From: Moniliella sp. 'wahieum' | Lineage: Eukaryota; Basidiomycota; Moniliellomycetes; Moniliellales; Moniliellaceae | Direction of reading: 5' to 3' | Assembly (NCBI GenBank): GCA_003971905.1 | Contig: RSEE01000021.1 | Span: 434,001-498,000 of the forward strand | DNA: 64,000 nucleotides | Part shown: positions 11,871-22,885 of the stretch, piece by piece | Numbering within the stretch: position 1 is the first letter of the stretch | Layout: every line of letters begins with the position of its first letter | Made by a program: the position numbers and the translations under genes | Notes under the pieces: generated by a model | What the model was told of the DNA's origin: nothing | The model's database searches: none | The model's input: the letters and a program-made list of their open reading frames with translations, nothing else

Positions 11871-12105
11871 TGTTGACTGTGATCCTCTGGCTCCCAGTCG
11901 GTAGACCAGGTTCGCCTCGGTTCCATCGGCTTCCACGCTGACGTCCCTGCGTGTACTGTCCCTGTGCCTGCACTCTCTCCTGTGTGACTCACTGTCCCTG
12001 TGCCTAGTCCAGCCTCCTATAGATGCCTCTGTACCCGACCCAACTCTGGCTCCAATCCATCACCTTCTCCTCATCCTTCTGCCCGTCCGGCTCCCTAGGC
12101 CAACA
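11871..12105. repeat. 3' LTR of the mini-element
   Basis: This 235-bp direct repeat partners 10728-10963. It begins TGTTGACTGTGATCC and ends GGCCAACA, followed by the AGTAC target-site copy. Confidence 0.93.
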
Positions 12106-13668
12106 AGTACCGTATACATAAGGGCTAAGGAGAGAGTATACAAACGTAGAGAACAGGAGGCTCACAATAAACGCACACTCAGCGGCTCAGGATTCCACGG
12201 GCGCACACACGGCTCACATATGCACGAGAAGGGAGCAGTCAGAGATAGTTTCTTGCAAGCCCCAACGCGTAACGCGGGTCCGATCTCGAGGGCCAGAGGG
12301 AGAGAGAAAGTCTTCGGCTTCTTGTGGCAATGGCTTGGACGCTGAGCTATGACATAAGGTGTGGGATCACTGATCCCATCGTCTAGTCGAGTTTCTCACG
12401 ACGCCAAAATTGGGTGGAAAAGTCGATGACCGGTGCCGGTGAGGTGCAGACAAGCATATCAGTGGGTGACATCAATGTCAGTAAGGTGTGGCGCAGGACG
12501 CCTGAGGTCAGGTCTGGGAGGGTGCGCGATGGACACACCGCGGCGGGCAGAGGGGTGGCCGGTGGCCGGTGGCTGCCAGAGCTTGGGTGGACAGCGCGTA
12601 GGGACCAGAGGAACGGGAGAACAGAGAACCGGTGGGGCCTCCGGGACAGTACCGCGCCAAGGAGATGTACCACTTAGCTCGTAACAGTGTAACTAAGTAC
12701 GAACCGTAACTGTGTGGGTTGGCTCACAGGGTAGAATGCCCGAACAATGAGATGATGCGTGACACGTTATGATCGATGATAACTTTGAACGTGGAACGTG
12801 ATTAGACCGATTAAGGTTGGTGGTAATATACCCGGACATGTTTTGATGGGCACAAACCCTGTTGGGAGACAGGAAAACGCAGTACTGTTTTTAAGCGCAT
12901 TGTTGCTGCCTGCCGGGCACAGGTGGGTTTTTCTGACGGGAGCACAGGCTGGGCGCTGGAGCGGCTGGCAGCCAAACGGTACATCTGAAGCATCCAAGTG
13001 TTTGCGAGCACTCGGACTGAGGAGCGTTGAGCAAGTGACCATGGCGGTGAAAGACGGAAAGCCAGTGCGATGTGAAAACTGGGAAACCGAGCTGTAACAG
13101 AATACCGTCGCTCCGCAAGCATGTGTCAGGCTCAGTCCATGTCACGCTCCGCGCTCCGCAGGGCTCAGGCGCTAGGCCGGGGGCGAGGGAGGGCAGGGGT
13201 GGGAGGGTGCGGCTGGTGTGGTGGCAACGCCACCCACGCGCTGGAGGTGCCTGGGCACCTGCCCCTGCCACCGGTGGGGGGGGCGAAGCAGGGGCGGCAC
13301 TAGGCCGCAGGGGGGGGGGGCGCACGCGTGGGATGGGTGATGGGGATGGCGCATGTGTGGCATGCCAGGGCCATGTGCGTGTGACATGTGATGCATGCAA
13401 CCACGGCGGCAGCGGCCACTCGAGCGAGGCAGCCAGCCAGCAGCCCAGGCCGCACCCAAGCCAGCTGCTGTCGCCTCTGCAACCCTTAGGCCTTACTCAG
13501 TAACTGTACTCCTACTCACATCTCAGACGCGGTACGCCTTCAAATTTCAACCCCGAACGAGCGACTCGACCCGCTTCCAGGCGTGCCTTATTTCTGCCGG
13601 CCAGCCACGCCCGCCGCTCGACGCCCCCACCGCCCCCACCTCGCCATCCCCCCCGCCAGCCTGCCAGC
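12106..13668. other. Intergenic region upstream of the CSC1 gene
   Basis: No gene supported. Open frames at 12767-13097 and 13072-13503 have no recognisable domain and conflict between strands. GC rises strongly from about 13150, with a G9-10 homopolymer at about 13310-13320, on approach to the start of the CSC1-like gene. Confidence 0.5.
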
Positions 13669-16600
13669 ATGGCCGGCCCCGCCTGGCCCGTGTCGGGTGC
13701 CTGCCTGGCTCTGGCCATCCTTGCTGCGCTTCCCGTCCCCGCCGGTGCCCAGAACGCGGCCCCACGGCGGCTCCAATCGGGCCCCCAGGCCACCTCCGAG
13801 TCCGGCGGCAGATCGCCGTCTCGCTCTGGGTCAACGGCGGCGTGTTCTGCCATCGAGATCATTCTTTTCCTCATGCTGCGCCCGCGCTTCAAGAAGGTCT
13901 ACGCCCCTCGCACCTTTCTTGGCCCCAAATCCAAGCGTGTGCCTCCCCAGCCCAACTCCCTCTTTGGCTGGATCGTCCCCGTCGTCAAGGCATCCAAGTT
14001 TGACATCCTCGCTACCCAGGGCCTGGACGCGTTTGTCTACCTCGAGTATCTCGAGATGAACATTGTTATCTTCCTCCCCATCTTTTTCTTACCTTTGTCA
14101 TCCTCATGCCCATCTACTCCACCGGCATCACCGCCCACAAGAGCGGCATCGACCAGCTCACCTTTGCCAATGTCGGCCGAGAGCAGACGGCACAACTGCG
14201 CTACATTGCCACCTTGTGATCCAGCTGTGTGCACAGTGTGGACGTGTTTTGTGGTGCATGCCAAGGTCAAGAATGTGGTCACCATTCGCCAAGACTACCC
14301 ACCTCTCCGCGCCATACCCAGTCGGCCCAAGCTCGTACCATCCTCGTCACCGGCATTCCCAACAACCTCCTCTCCGAGAAGCGCCTGACCAAAATGTACT
14401 CCCACCTCCTGGTGGTGTGGCCAAAGTGTGGATCAACCGCAATATGCGTGACTGCCCGCGCTTGTTTCGCAACGCGTCAAGTGGACCGAAAAGCTGGAGG
14501 AGGCACAGACCCAGTACATCCTCAAGGCGTACAAACTGGTCGCAAGGGCAAGCTCGCAGTCCAAGAGGTGTACACTCCGGATGGTGTCGTTACCCAGTTC
14601 ACCGCCACGGAAGACGAGATTGCCCGCCTCCTGCCCCGCCCCACCTATCGCGACAGCCGGATTCCTTTTCGGGGGGAGAAACACAATACCTTGGACCTTT
14701 GTCGCGCACAGATTGTGCGTCTGAACCAGGAAATTGATCAGCGACGCCGCGAGATGGCCAGGAATAGGAAAAAGTATCCCCCCAAGAACTCTGCATTTAT
14801 TCTTTTCATCAACAAATTGCTGCCTATCTCGCCCTACTCGGCCCAGACCATCACCTTCCATACATGATGGTCAACCGCTACTTTGAAGCTCACCCGAAGG
14901 ATATTGTTTGGGCCAACCTCAACGTGAATCCGTATGAGAAAAGATCCGAACCTCGGTCTTTTGGGCGAGCGACATGGGGGATGGTGCTGTTCTGGGTATC
15001 CCCGTCGCCCTCGTTGGGTGATCTCCAACATTGATGCACTGGTCAAGGTGGTTCACTTTCTGGATTCATGACGCACATGGCTCCTCCGCAGATGATTCAA
15101 GGCATGTTCCTTCTGCTATGCTAGCCCTCGTCAATTCCTGCTTGCCCATTGTTCTGGCATATTTGGTCGCTGTCGGGCGAGCCAACGCGCACGTCGATCG
15201 AGCTTTCCCTCATGGACCGGATGTTCTACTTTAACTTTTTCCAGAACTTTCTCTTTCTCACCATCGTTTCCGGCTCCGTGTCGGACATTACCAACTTTAT
15301 TTACTCCTTGGCCAATCCCCTACCGCGTTTCCGGGCGACGTGGCCGGTGCGATCCCACAAGGCGCAACCTTTTTCATCGCGTACATCATGCTTGCAGGTG
15401 TCCAAGGCGCCTCCGCTGGGTTGCTGCAAGTGGTGCCGTTTGCCCTGTACTACATTCGCAAATTCGTCTTTGGCCAGTCACCTCGCGGGGTGTGGCGGAC
15501 AGACAACCATCTGTTCAGAGGCGAATGGGGTGTGCTCTTTCCCAACACGACCCTCATCACGATCATTGCCACAGGCTACATGGTGATTGCACCCTTAGTC
15601 TCTCTGTTTGCCTTGACAACATTTGCCTGTATTGGCTGTTGTACCGCTACCAACTGATCTACGTCTGGCTCCAGCGCCCTGCTCACGAGACGCTGGGCCT
15701 TTACTTTCCCCGTGCCATTGACCAGTTCTTTTGGGGGCTGTACCTCGAGATGGTCATGCTCGCTGCCCTCTTCTTCCTTGCCGGTGCGCCGAACTCAAGG
15801 GGGATCCAGAAACAAACTGCCTTACCAGAAGGTACGTCCTCTCTGCCCTCTGTATCCTTTGCATTGTAATGCAAGAGAAGACTAACGTACTTACGAATAT
15901 GATAGGTGCGCTGATGGTGATCTTGATTGTGGGTGTCGCCTGTTTCCACTTTTTTCTCAACGACTCGTACAAGCCGCTTCTCACCACCCTTCCCTCAGCT
16001 TGGTGCACGACGATGATGAGTTGTTGCGCGAGCTGCACGACGAAGAGCTTGAGGACGAAGAACGGCAGGGTGAGATTGTTGCTGGGCCCATGATGGACGA
16101 CCCAGAGGAAGCGGATGAAGAAGTGGACGAGACGCTCTCGTCTTCCCACGATTTTCCCTCGGCCCCTGATTACCTCCCCTAGTTCGGAACTGCCACCACC
16201 GTTTTCGGTGGAACCGACTTCTAGGCAGGAAGGCGAAAAATCGCTGGGGGAAGAAACGCTGATGGAATCGTTGTGGGGAACCACACAATGGCAATCTTGG
16301 GCGAGAAGACCAACATGCAAACGATTCGGGGAGAAAAGATGCCACAAACGCCGCCTACGGCCAAGGTCCCGCCCCCGATTCTTGTCCCCACCACGTCCTC
16401 CAGCACCACTGGTACCCCTTCATCTGCTCGTCCGCCGTCCAGTTGGATGCCTTCACGGAAGAATTCGAGGGACCCAACGATCCAGTGGGCCGATGTGGAG
16501 TTGGAGGGCCCGTTGTCTCCGTTGGCGCTCAAGTCCTCTGGCATATCCTTAGCGCAGTCGGGGGGATATTTGCTTCACAAGGATTCGAGCGGGTCCTTGG

Positions 16601-17645
16601 GCCCCAATCCGGTGTCTCCGTTGGCTCACAAAGCCTCTGGATCTTCCTTGACTCCGTCCGAGGGACCTTTAGCTCACAAAGCATCCAACGGGTCCTTGAC
16701 CCCGACTGTGATTCGCACCAGCTCGATTTCCAGCCGCTTGCCGAAGCACCAACACACTCAGAGTGCTCCTCTTGCTGTCGTGGCGCCAATGGAAATCCTT
16801 GCCTCCCCCCACTTGGCCAACCAGCCTCTGGCCCCCTCACCCAGTACCCCTGTCTTGGGCTTGCCTGGCGTGTCGGACGTACCGCTCCTTTCGCCTGCCT
16901 CCTCGAAAGTGTCAAGAGTGACGCAGGTACGGCCGCCCTTGGACCAACCCGAGCCTCTGCCCCCCCTCGGTCAGCCTGCACCAAACCCGCCCGAGCCTAG
17001 GCAAAAAAGAATCGACCGTGCTCTTGACCAAGGAAAAGAGTGTGCAAGAACGCAAACCTTCCTATACCTGGGGCAGCTTTTTCTCTCTCCCGACCTTGCT
17101 CCGACAAGGTTCCCTGCCCCCCCTCTTGCCTACCAGCTCTCTCCCGCGGCGATACCGATGCCACCCTGGCCCGGAGAAGGGAGAAAAAGGAGAGAAGACA
17201 GAGAAAGCAGTGTCTCCTCCCGGCCTGAGGCGGGATGGCGCCGCACGCTCACCCTTAGCTCGCTCAATGTCCCCATCTCCAAGCGTTCACTTACTGCGCC
17301 CTTGGGGTTTATGCGGGTGGCGGACCAAGCGCGTGAGCACCGTTCGCAACGCTCGTTGTTTGAACGAGAATTCCACGTTGACTATGACGAGTTGATGAGC
17401 GCGTTCCTCCACCCCGCAGCTCGGGAAGAGCAGTGCCCCTCTGGTACCCGCAGGACGAGTTTGGCTTGGCCCACCAAGCTTTGGCCCAGGCCCAAGCCGC
17501 TGGGTTGGCCGCTACCACCGATGGCGCGCGGGTGGACAAGACGGTGGTTCATTATGGAGTGGGCAAGCTCCGGTTCGAGCATCCCACCGAAGCCATCACT
17601 GTCTCTGCACCCCACCCCCGGCGAACCGTGGGAAACGAACATTGA
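13669..17645 (+). CDS. CSC1/TMEM63-type osmosensitive cation channel (DUF221/RSN1-like)
   Basis: Multi-pass channel of the anoctamin-like OSCA/TMEM63 superfamily. A hydrophobic signal-like N-terminus (LALAILAALPVPAGAQ) is followed by TM0 (IAVSLWVNGGVF, IEIILFLMLRPRFKKVYAPR). Next comes the cytosolic RNA-fold domain with ARTILVTGIPNNLLSEKRL, KVWINRNMRD and KNSAFILF, then the pore region (PPQMIQGMF, FYFNFFQNFLF, GASAGLLQVVPFALYYIRK, LITIIATGYMVIAPL, LYWLLYRYQLIYVW). An intron lies at 15832-15905. The long cytosolic tail is Ser/Pro-rich and contains degenerate repeats around HKASGSSLTPSEG (about 16500-16700). The conserved end has FHVDYDELMSAFLHPA and a WYPQDEFGLA motif (about 17430). The frame slips many times in conserved parts (for example near 13800-13860, 14090-14460 and 14860-15200), consistent with assembly errors. 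Start at ATG 13669; stop at 17643-17645. Confidence 0.93.
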
Positions 17646-19020
17646 TTGATTGAACTTGATTGATCTCCATACCCTTTGCTCTCCCTTGGGCTCCCTTTTC
17701 CTCTTTCGTGGATCTCCTTTGCACTCCTCTCGTTGGTGAATCCCCTGCCACATCTCTTCAGGTCATCGTTAGTTCTCGAATCGGACACTCGACACCCACA
17801 TCCTACTCAAGGCACATCTTCATCCCCACCCCACCCCTCCATACATCTTTATTTTCCCACACACTGCCAGCTTGACTGGTTAGACACACATGTCCTCTAT
17901 TGTCTCTTATGCATCGCGTGGGTAGCCTGTTTGGTTCAGCACCTAGCATTTTGCGCGTAGGTTTGGGGTAATCGTAGCCTGCGAGGCCACCATACTGACC
18001 ACAACTAGCCTAGCGAACACCGAGGCAGGGAACCCGGAGCCTCTCTCGCACCGCTGTCCCGCATGTATGACTCTGTGCGGCTCCGTGGAAAGCAAGACTT
18101 GCCCTGCCGTTCACGGACGAAAAAACGCGGCCCGGACGCATCCTCCTATTAGCCATGGTGGGAACAACCTGAGGCCTGATGTGTCTCCAGTATTTGGTCG
18201 AAACAGAGGACGCGGGCTGCGGGCTCGACTGACGACCCGGTTGCTCGCTTCGATTGACTCTGCTGCCCATCTCGCCCGCTCATGGCCATGCTCACCATGT
18301 TTGACAATCCCCGTCCCGTCCTATCAACAGTCGTGGGCCAGCAGCGGGGAACGGCCCAGCGAAACACGTTCTGCACATCAGGCCCACGGTCGGTGCTGTA
18401 GTAGCCGTCGTGGCCCCACCTAATATAGGTCCGCTTAGCTATGCTCTCCTGCTGGAGCAAGACGAGGCTGATGGTGTGCATACTCACTGGCGGTCCGAAC
18501 AAACCTCATCGGCCACCGCGATGGCTAACACGGCCACGACATGAGGAAGCGGCGATGCACTGGCCCTCCCCCGTGTGCCACCTGGACTTTTAGTGGGGTG
18601 TTGGTGCTAGGCGGGGGGCACGCGGGCACGCGGTCACTTTCTCTCAGGCAACACATTGTCAGCGGGGTTCGCCTGGCTTTTGGTAGGGTCCCGAGCAGAA
18701 AGGACAGACGCGGCTTGGGTGCGTGTCATTCGTAGTAATGGCAACTTGAAGGGGGCGTGTTGTTGGTGCCACATCCCTTGATGACCTATTAGTGTGGTTT
18801 GACAAAAGGGTGAGAGCACTATATCAGGGCGATGGGTGGCTGCGTTCTCTGTCCGGCCAACACTGCGTCAATCGGGCCTCGAAGACGCCGAGTCCTCAAC
18901 GGCACCGAGGTACTCGGAATGCCACTGCGGTACGCTTTTCTACATGTAGACAATGTTGGGCGCCTATACCACGCCATGTGTGGGCAAAGAAAAAAATAAA
19001 GTACAAGCATGATTCGTTAA
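17646..19020. other. Convergent intergenic region
   Basis: Between the CSC1-like gene and the convergent RRM gene. A 118-codon open frame on the minus strand (18149-18502) has no recognisable features. I see no gene, RNA or clear repeat. Confidence 0.5.
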
Positions 19021-20183
19021 TCACAGGCGTGGGCGTACAGTAACAGACACAAAGCAAGATGGGAGGGGGAGGGAGGGGGACTGGGATCCGATACTGGTTC
19101 TACCATGGGGGGCCTCCTCCTCCATCTCGGGGCGGAACTGGTCATCGACACTCACTTGCAGTGTCAGGCCACCATAGAGGTACTGGTCAAACCGTTCCAA
19201 CGCACGACCCGCATCGATGGCGGAGGCGAACCGGACAAACCCCCGTTTTTGGCCCTGCCGCTCTTCTAGCGTTGCACTCACCAAGGGCGCAACCGTATCA
19301 AACAGATCAAACAGGTCGTCTCGCTCCGTCTCGGTGGGAAGATTGTCTACCACCAGCTGAGTTGGTTCACGCACCGGCCATGCTGGTGGCGCCGCCCGAA
19401 CGGGGAAGGCGCTCCTGCCACCGGTACCAGACCAGCGCGATCCCGCATGTCAGTACGTCGCGCACGTCACGAGCCTCACGACGGTCAGTGGGTCACGCCG
19501 TACGTCGCGGGGATCGCGCGCGTCCACCTCCCCGGGGCATGCTGCTGTCTGCTTGGGCCGAGTGGGTTAGGGCCCAGTGATCTGCGCGCACAGAGATTGC
19601 CCTCCCATTCAAGTTGGCCAAGTGTAGCTTCTCACACGCCCACCGCGCCGAAGCGGGATGGGCAAACTCAACGACCGCATCGCCATTCCGGGAACCATCC
19701 GGATGCAACAACACCTCCACCCCCAAAACTCTCCCAGCTGCCTCATCAGTTTGCGAAGTCGTGGTGGCGGTACCGCAGCATCCAAATTCCCCACCAAAAT
19801 CCGCCGCTCCCCGCGTGCGGCATGCGCTCCATCCACTCTGCGTCCCGTAGAGGAGGACGAGGATGGTCGCGTTCGCGTTCGCGCGGGTGTCGGGGCTCAG
19901 GCCTCGGTCGCTCGACATGGGGAGAGGGACGCTCATGAGGAGGGGCTCATGCGCATCCAAGATGGCGGAAGTAGGGTCGCGAACAATGGGAGGCGGAGCA
20001 GCAAGGAGCTCGCGCTGTGGGGAGGCAGGGGATCGTGCTCCTCTTCAGCTTGTGCGAGAACGGCCGCTCATCCTCCCTTGGCCCCCATGTGCGGCGCGCG
20101 GCACTGAAAGAGTCGTGACGGGGAGCTGTGCGTGGTGGGGGGGAGCGCGATCGTGAGGCACGTGGGCGGACGCGCCGACCCAT
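19021..20183 (-). CDS. Two-RRM RNA-binding protein
   Basis: Likely an mRNA-processing or splicing-type RNA-binding protein. The N-terminus is basic with a short RS-type stretch (RASRSRSPPPR). RRM1 follows (RRILVGNLDAA as RNP2, ending NLNGRAISVRAD, plus-strand about 19580-19810). A Pro/Arg-rich linker leads to RRM2 (TQLVVDNLPTETERDDLFDL as RNP2 and helix 1; KRGFVRFASAIDAGRALERF as RNP1; plus-strand about 19150-19365). The start is the ATG at 20181-20183; an in-frame upstream ATG at 20282 would add 33 residues. The frame breaks between the N-terminus and RRM1, inside RRM1, and in the linker. I cannot assign an ortholog; SR-like or Yra1/Npl3-like proteins are alternatives. Confidence 0.78.
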
Positions 20184-20604
20184 CGTGGCCAGATGAGATG
20201 GGAGAGATGGGACGGGAGAGTCCAGGCTGTCTCGTCTGGCCCCATCGTCCGGCACTCTTGACCCCTCCTTAGGCCTTATCATTCATTCCGCCTCAGCGTC
20301 CCACAGTCCATTCCGCTACGCTGGCTCCAACTACAGTCTACCGCACGCGCACAAGCAACAAGAGGCCATTTTGGGATGCTTTCGCCTGTCCTGGCTGGAG
20401 TGTTTCCGCAAAGAAGATCGATCGCAGTGGTTGTAACAGGCAGATGCAGGGGAAGAATACATGGGAAGAGGGGGCATGCCAAACAAATGTTCGGGGTTGA
20501 TGGGGTAAGGGCGGTGAGGGATGGGCCCGCCACAACCACAGCAGATTAGGGTGGGGGGCGTGGCCCATCAAGCAATAACAGGAACGGGAAATATGTCAAA
20601 AAAA
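20184..20604. other. Short intergenic region
   Basis: This stretch holds the RRM gene promoter and the 3' end of the M50B-like gene, which is transcribed in the same direction. A pyrimidine-rich minus-strand tract lies near 20450-20540. No gene seen. Confidence 0.5.
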
Positions 20605-21604
20605 TTAATCGTTCACCTTGAGGAACGGGTCAGCCTCTTGTTGGGCCGCAGTGCGTTTGAACGCAACGATGCCCACAATCACCCCGCAGGCAAAGAACCC
20701 GACAGCGATCAAAAGCCAGATAAACCCGTGGCATTGTGGTGTGCCACCAAAGAGCTTGGCGAACGCCGATGCATCCGATTCGTTTACCTTGCGGAAGATG
20801 AGGTCATCACAGATGTCCCAGATACAGTAAAGGCAATTGTGGACTCCCTGTCGGCGTCGAATGGGTCAGTGGTGGGAAGGATAGACGCCAAGGAGGCACG
20901 CACAATGAACAATACGAAGAAGCGGAGCGCTACTGAATCCTTGATGAACCAGAATGCTAGGAAGACTGTGCGAAGGGTTAGTGGGGATGTATAGCTTTTG
21001 AGGTGGGACGGGACGTACGGCCAATCCAGATCTAGCATGCAACAGGTGATGGGTTAGTGGGTTGAAAAATTGCCAGTTAGCATCCTTTGTGACAGAGAAA
21101 GAGGAAAAGATAACACAATGACTAGAAGCCATGAAACCAATCACGTCGAGCCCACCAGAGAGTGATGAGGAAAAAGACGCCCACGACAATCGAGGCAATC
21201 TTGGAAGCCTTCTCGTCAAACCCGCAGGCAATGAGGGCGGCACCAATAAAGGCACTTCCTGTATACCCGGCTGGAAGAGTCAGGGCTGGGATCCCACCAC
21301 GCATCCGGGTCACGCCCCCCTCGTAGGGGTCGAGCTCGATGCTCTCGATCTTGGCGCAAGTGAGCAAGCCAACGGCAGCATGGGAGAATTCGTGGAAACC
21401 AACGGCAAGGAGACGGAAGGGGTAGAAGACCCAATTTACCACCGGCAGCCAGCTCAAGAGCGCAATACCGGCAATGTAACAGCAGGCCACGATCACCACC
21501 ACTTTTTGGTCCGAGGTGAGAGCGAGACGGTTGGTCGACGTGCTGCCGCTCCCGTCGTTCCACTCCCACCCACGTTCATAGAGGGCATAAGGCAATGCTG
21601 GCAT
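20605..21604 (-). CDS. Peptidase M50B-like membrane metalloprotease
   Basis: Multi-pass membrane protein of the fungal M50B-like family. TM1 is VVVIVACCYIAGIALLSWL. The zinc-binding HExxH is in AVGFHEFSHAAVGLL (plus-strand about 21375-21400). Other family-typical stretches are ELDPYEGGVTRMRGG, GYTGSAFIGAALIACGFDEK, IWDICDDLIFRKVNESDAS and FACGVIVGIVAFKR near the C-terminus. Three introns fit: one ending near 21018, one with GTACGTCC...CGCACAG at about 20950-21005, and one at about 20840-20900 ending CCGACAG just before GVHNCLYCIWD. With these introns the C-terminal half reads in frame without corrections, unlike most genes here. Exact borders of the first intron are unclear. Stop at 20605-20607. 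Confidence 0.88.
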
Positions 21605-21948
21605 AATCAGGCTGAAGTTGAAGAGTCAAGCCAGTCGAGGTTGTCGAGGATGGGCACGAGACGGGGCACAGAGGGTGGTGGGAGAAGCAATAGGCCGGCA
21701 GCGTTACGGACCCCCTCGGTGTTTTTGAACGTCTACCGTTAAGCGGAGTACCGCCCTGTGCTGCGCTGCGCCACTCGCACTTGAGACTGGGCTCGTGCTG
21801 CGCCGGCTGCGCAGCGATCCTGGCTGATCCAGTGCGGCCGCCCGAGGAGCCAAGGCAGGAGGGCTGTACACTTAAAGCGCGGCAGAACACAGGTCGCAGT
21901 CGTAGTCACTCATGTGGCAGTCACTAGTCATAGCCAGTCACCTAGTCC

Positions 21949-21999
21949 CCGGTCCCCGGTCACCGGTCACCCGTCACCCGTCACCCGTCACCCGTCACC
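21949..21999. repeat. GTCACCC heptamer array
   Basis: About six tandem copies of GTCACCC/GTCACCG immediately preceded by two CCCCGGT copies. Confidence 0.85.
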
Positions 22000-22229
22000 A
22001 ACTCCGAAGTCTGACTCAGTGTTGACAGACTAGTTTTATAGGCCCTCAGAGCTGAGCGCTGGTACACTGGCAGCCAATGAGATCTGAGAAATGATGTCCG
22101 TGTTGGTGGGTTTGCCAGCCCCTGCCGCCGCGATCCATCCAGCTGCCCAGTCAATGCACCCTATAGTCAAGCTTACGCTCGAACTCGTCCGATACGCTGC
22201 GGCTGCGCGTCCCCTACTATTAAGAAAGG

Positions 22230-22277
22230 GATCAACGTTCAACTTGATCAGCAAGCTTGAAGCTTGAAGCTTGAAGG
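22230..22277. repeat. AAGCTTG / TTCAA array
   Basis: ACGTTCAACTTGATCA is followed by three tandem AGCTTGA units built on the AAGCTT palindrome. Confidence 0.8.
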
Positions 22278-22614
22278 GCCGCCATCAGCCTGTAAAAAAA
22301 CACACTTGTGTCCAGATTTGATTCCTCAATGGGCATATGCGGGGTGCGGGAATGAGGAGAGCTGCCTGTGAGCTAGAGATTTCAGCGTAATTGTGGACTT
22401 TGGGATGCGCTCTGCTGTATGGCTGTCACTCTTGGGGCAGTCGTGAGCGAGAAGGGCAAAGCTTGGAAAACCTGCTGTGCTGGGGTGGGAGTACGATCAT
22501 TGATCGGAATGATCAGTCTCGCGAGTCAGTACTCAGTCAGTACTCAGTTGATATGGTCTTGTAGGTTGGCAGTGCTGGACACAATGCCCAGACAGCATCG
22601 TATTGGCTGTCCCA

Positions 22615-22683
22615 GATCTCAATATTCAATTTACAATGTTCAATATTCAATCGCGTCAATCTTCAAAATTGAAAATTGAATCG
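22615..22683. repeat. TTCAATATTCAA cluster
   Basis: About nine copies of TTCAA/TTGAA/CAATATTCAA words in 70 bp, about 200 bp upstream of the SET/NAP start codon. Confidence 0.8.
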
Positions 22684-22885
22684 CACGGAAGAATTACATA
22701 ACACGGTTGATTGTATTCCGAATTCCGGCGCGCGCGCACGGTCCACGGTCCTTCAAATTTTTCTGCGCGCTGCGCGCGGTTTCTTCTCTCTTCCACCTAC
22801 CGCTTTTGCCTCGAGTCGACAAGCTTGTGTATGTCCTGCTCGTTCTCTCTCGTTGCCCGCTTTTCTGACCCCCCATTATCAGATA

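Larger units (their letters stand above)
10728..12105. mobile_element. Non-autonomous LTR mini-element (TRIM-like)
   Basis: A 1.38-kb element bounded by two direct LTRs of about 235 bp. The LTR ends follow the TGTTG...CAACA pattern typical of LTR elements. A 5-bp target-site duplication AGTAC flanks it (10723-10727 and 12106-12110). The 907-bp interior (10964-11870) shows no recognisable gag, protease, reverse transcriptase or integrase, so the element is non-autonomous. It carries a 4 x 20-bp tandem repeat (11086-11165) and a G-rich tract just before the 3' LTR that could be the polypurine tract. I see no canonical tRNA primer-binding site. The LTRs are nearly identical and differ at only a handful of positions, so insertion looks recent. 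Superfamily (Copia or Gypsy) cannot be told without coding domains. The structure looks whole for its class. Confidence 0.9.
21605..22885. other. Divergent intergenic region rich in short tandem words
   Basis: Shared upstream region of the M50B-like and SET/NAP genes. It carries a GTCACCC heptamer array (21949-21999), AGTCACTAGTCA words (about 21905-21945), a CTTGAAG array (22250-22277), AGTACTCAGTCAGTACTCAG (22520-22548) and a TTCAATATTCAA cluster (22615-22683). No gene seen. Confidence 0.6.

Noticed and set aside
11177-11941. Short frames inside the LTR mini-element
   Set aside because: None resembles a capsid, protease, polymerase or integrase; overlapping in several frames, so the interior is called non-coding.
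12767-13100. Possible gene on either strand upstream of CSC1
   Set aside because: Frames of about 90-100 codons on both strands without any family feature.
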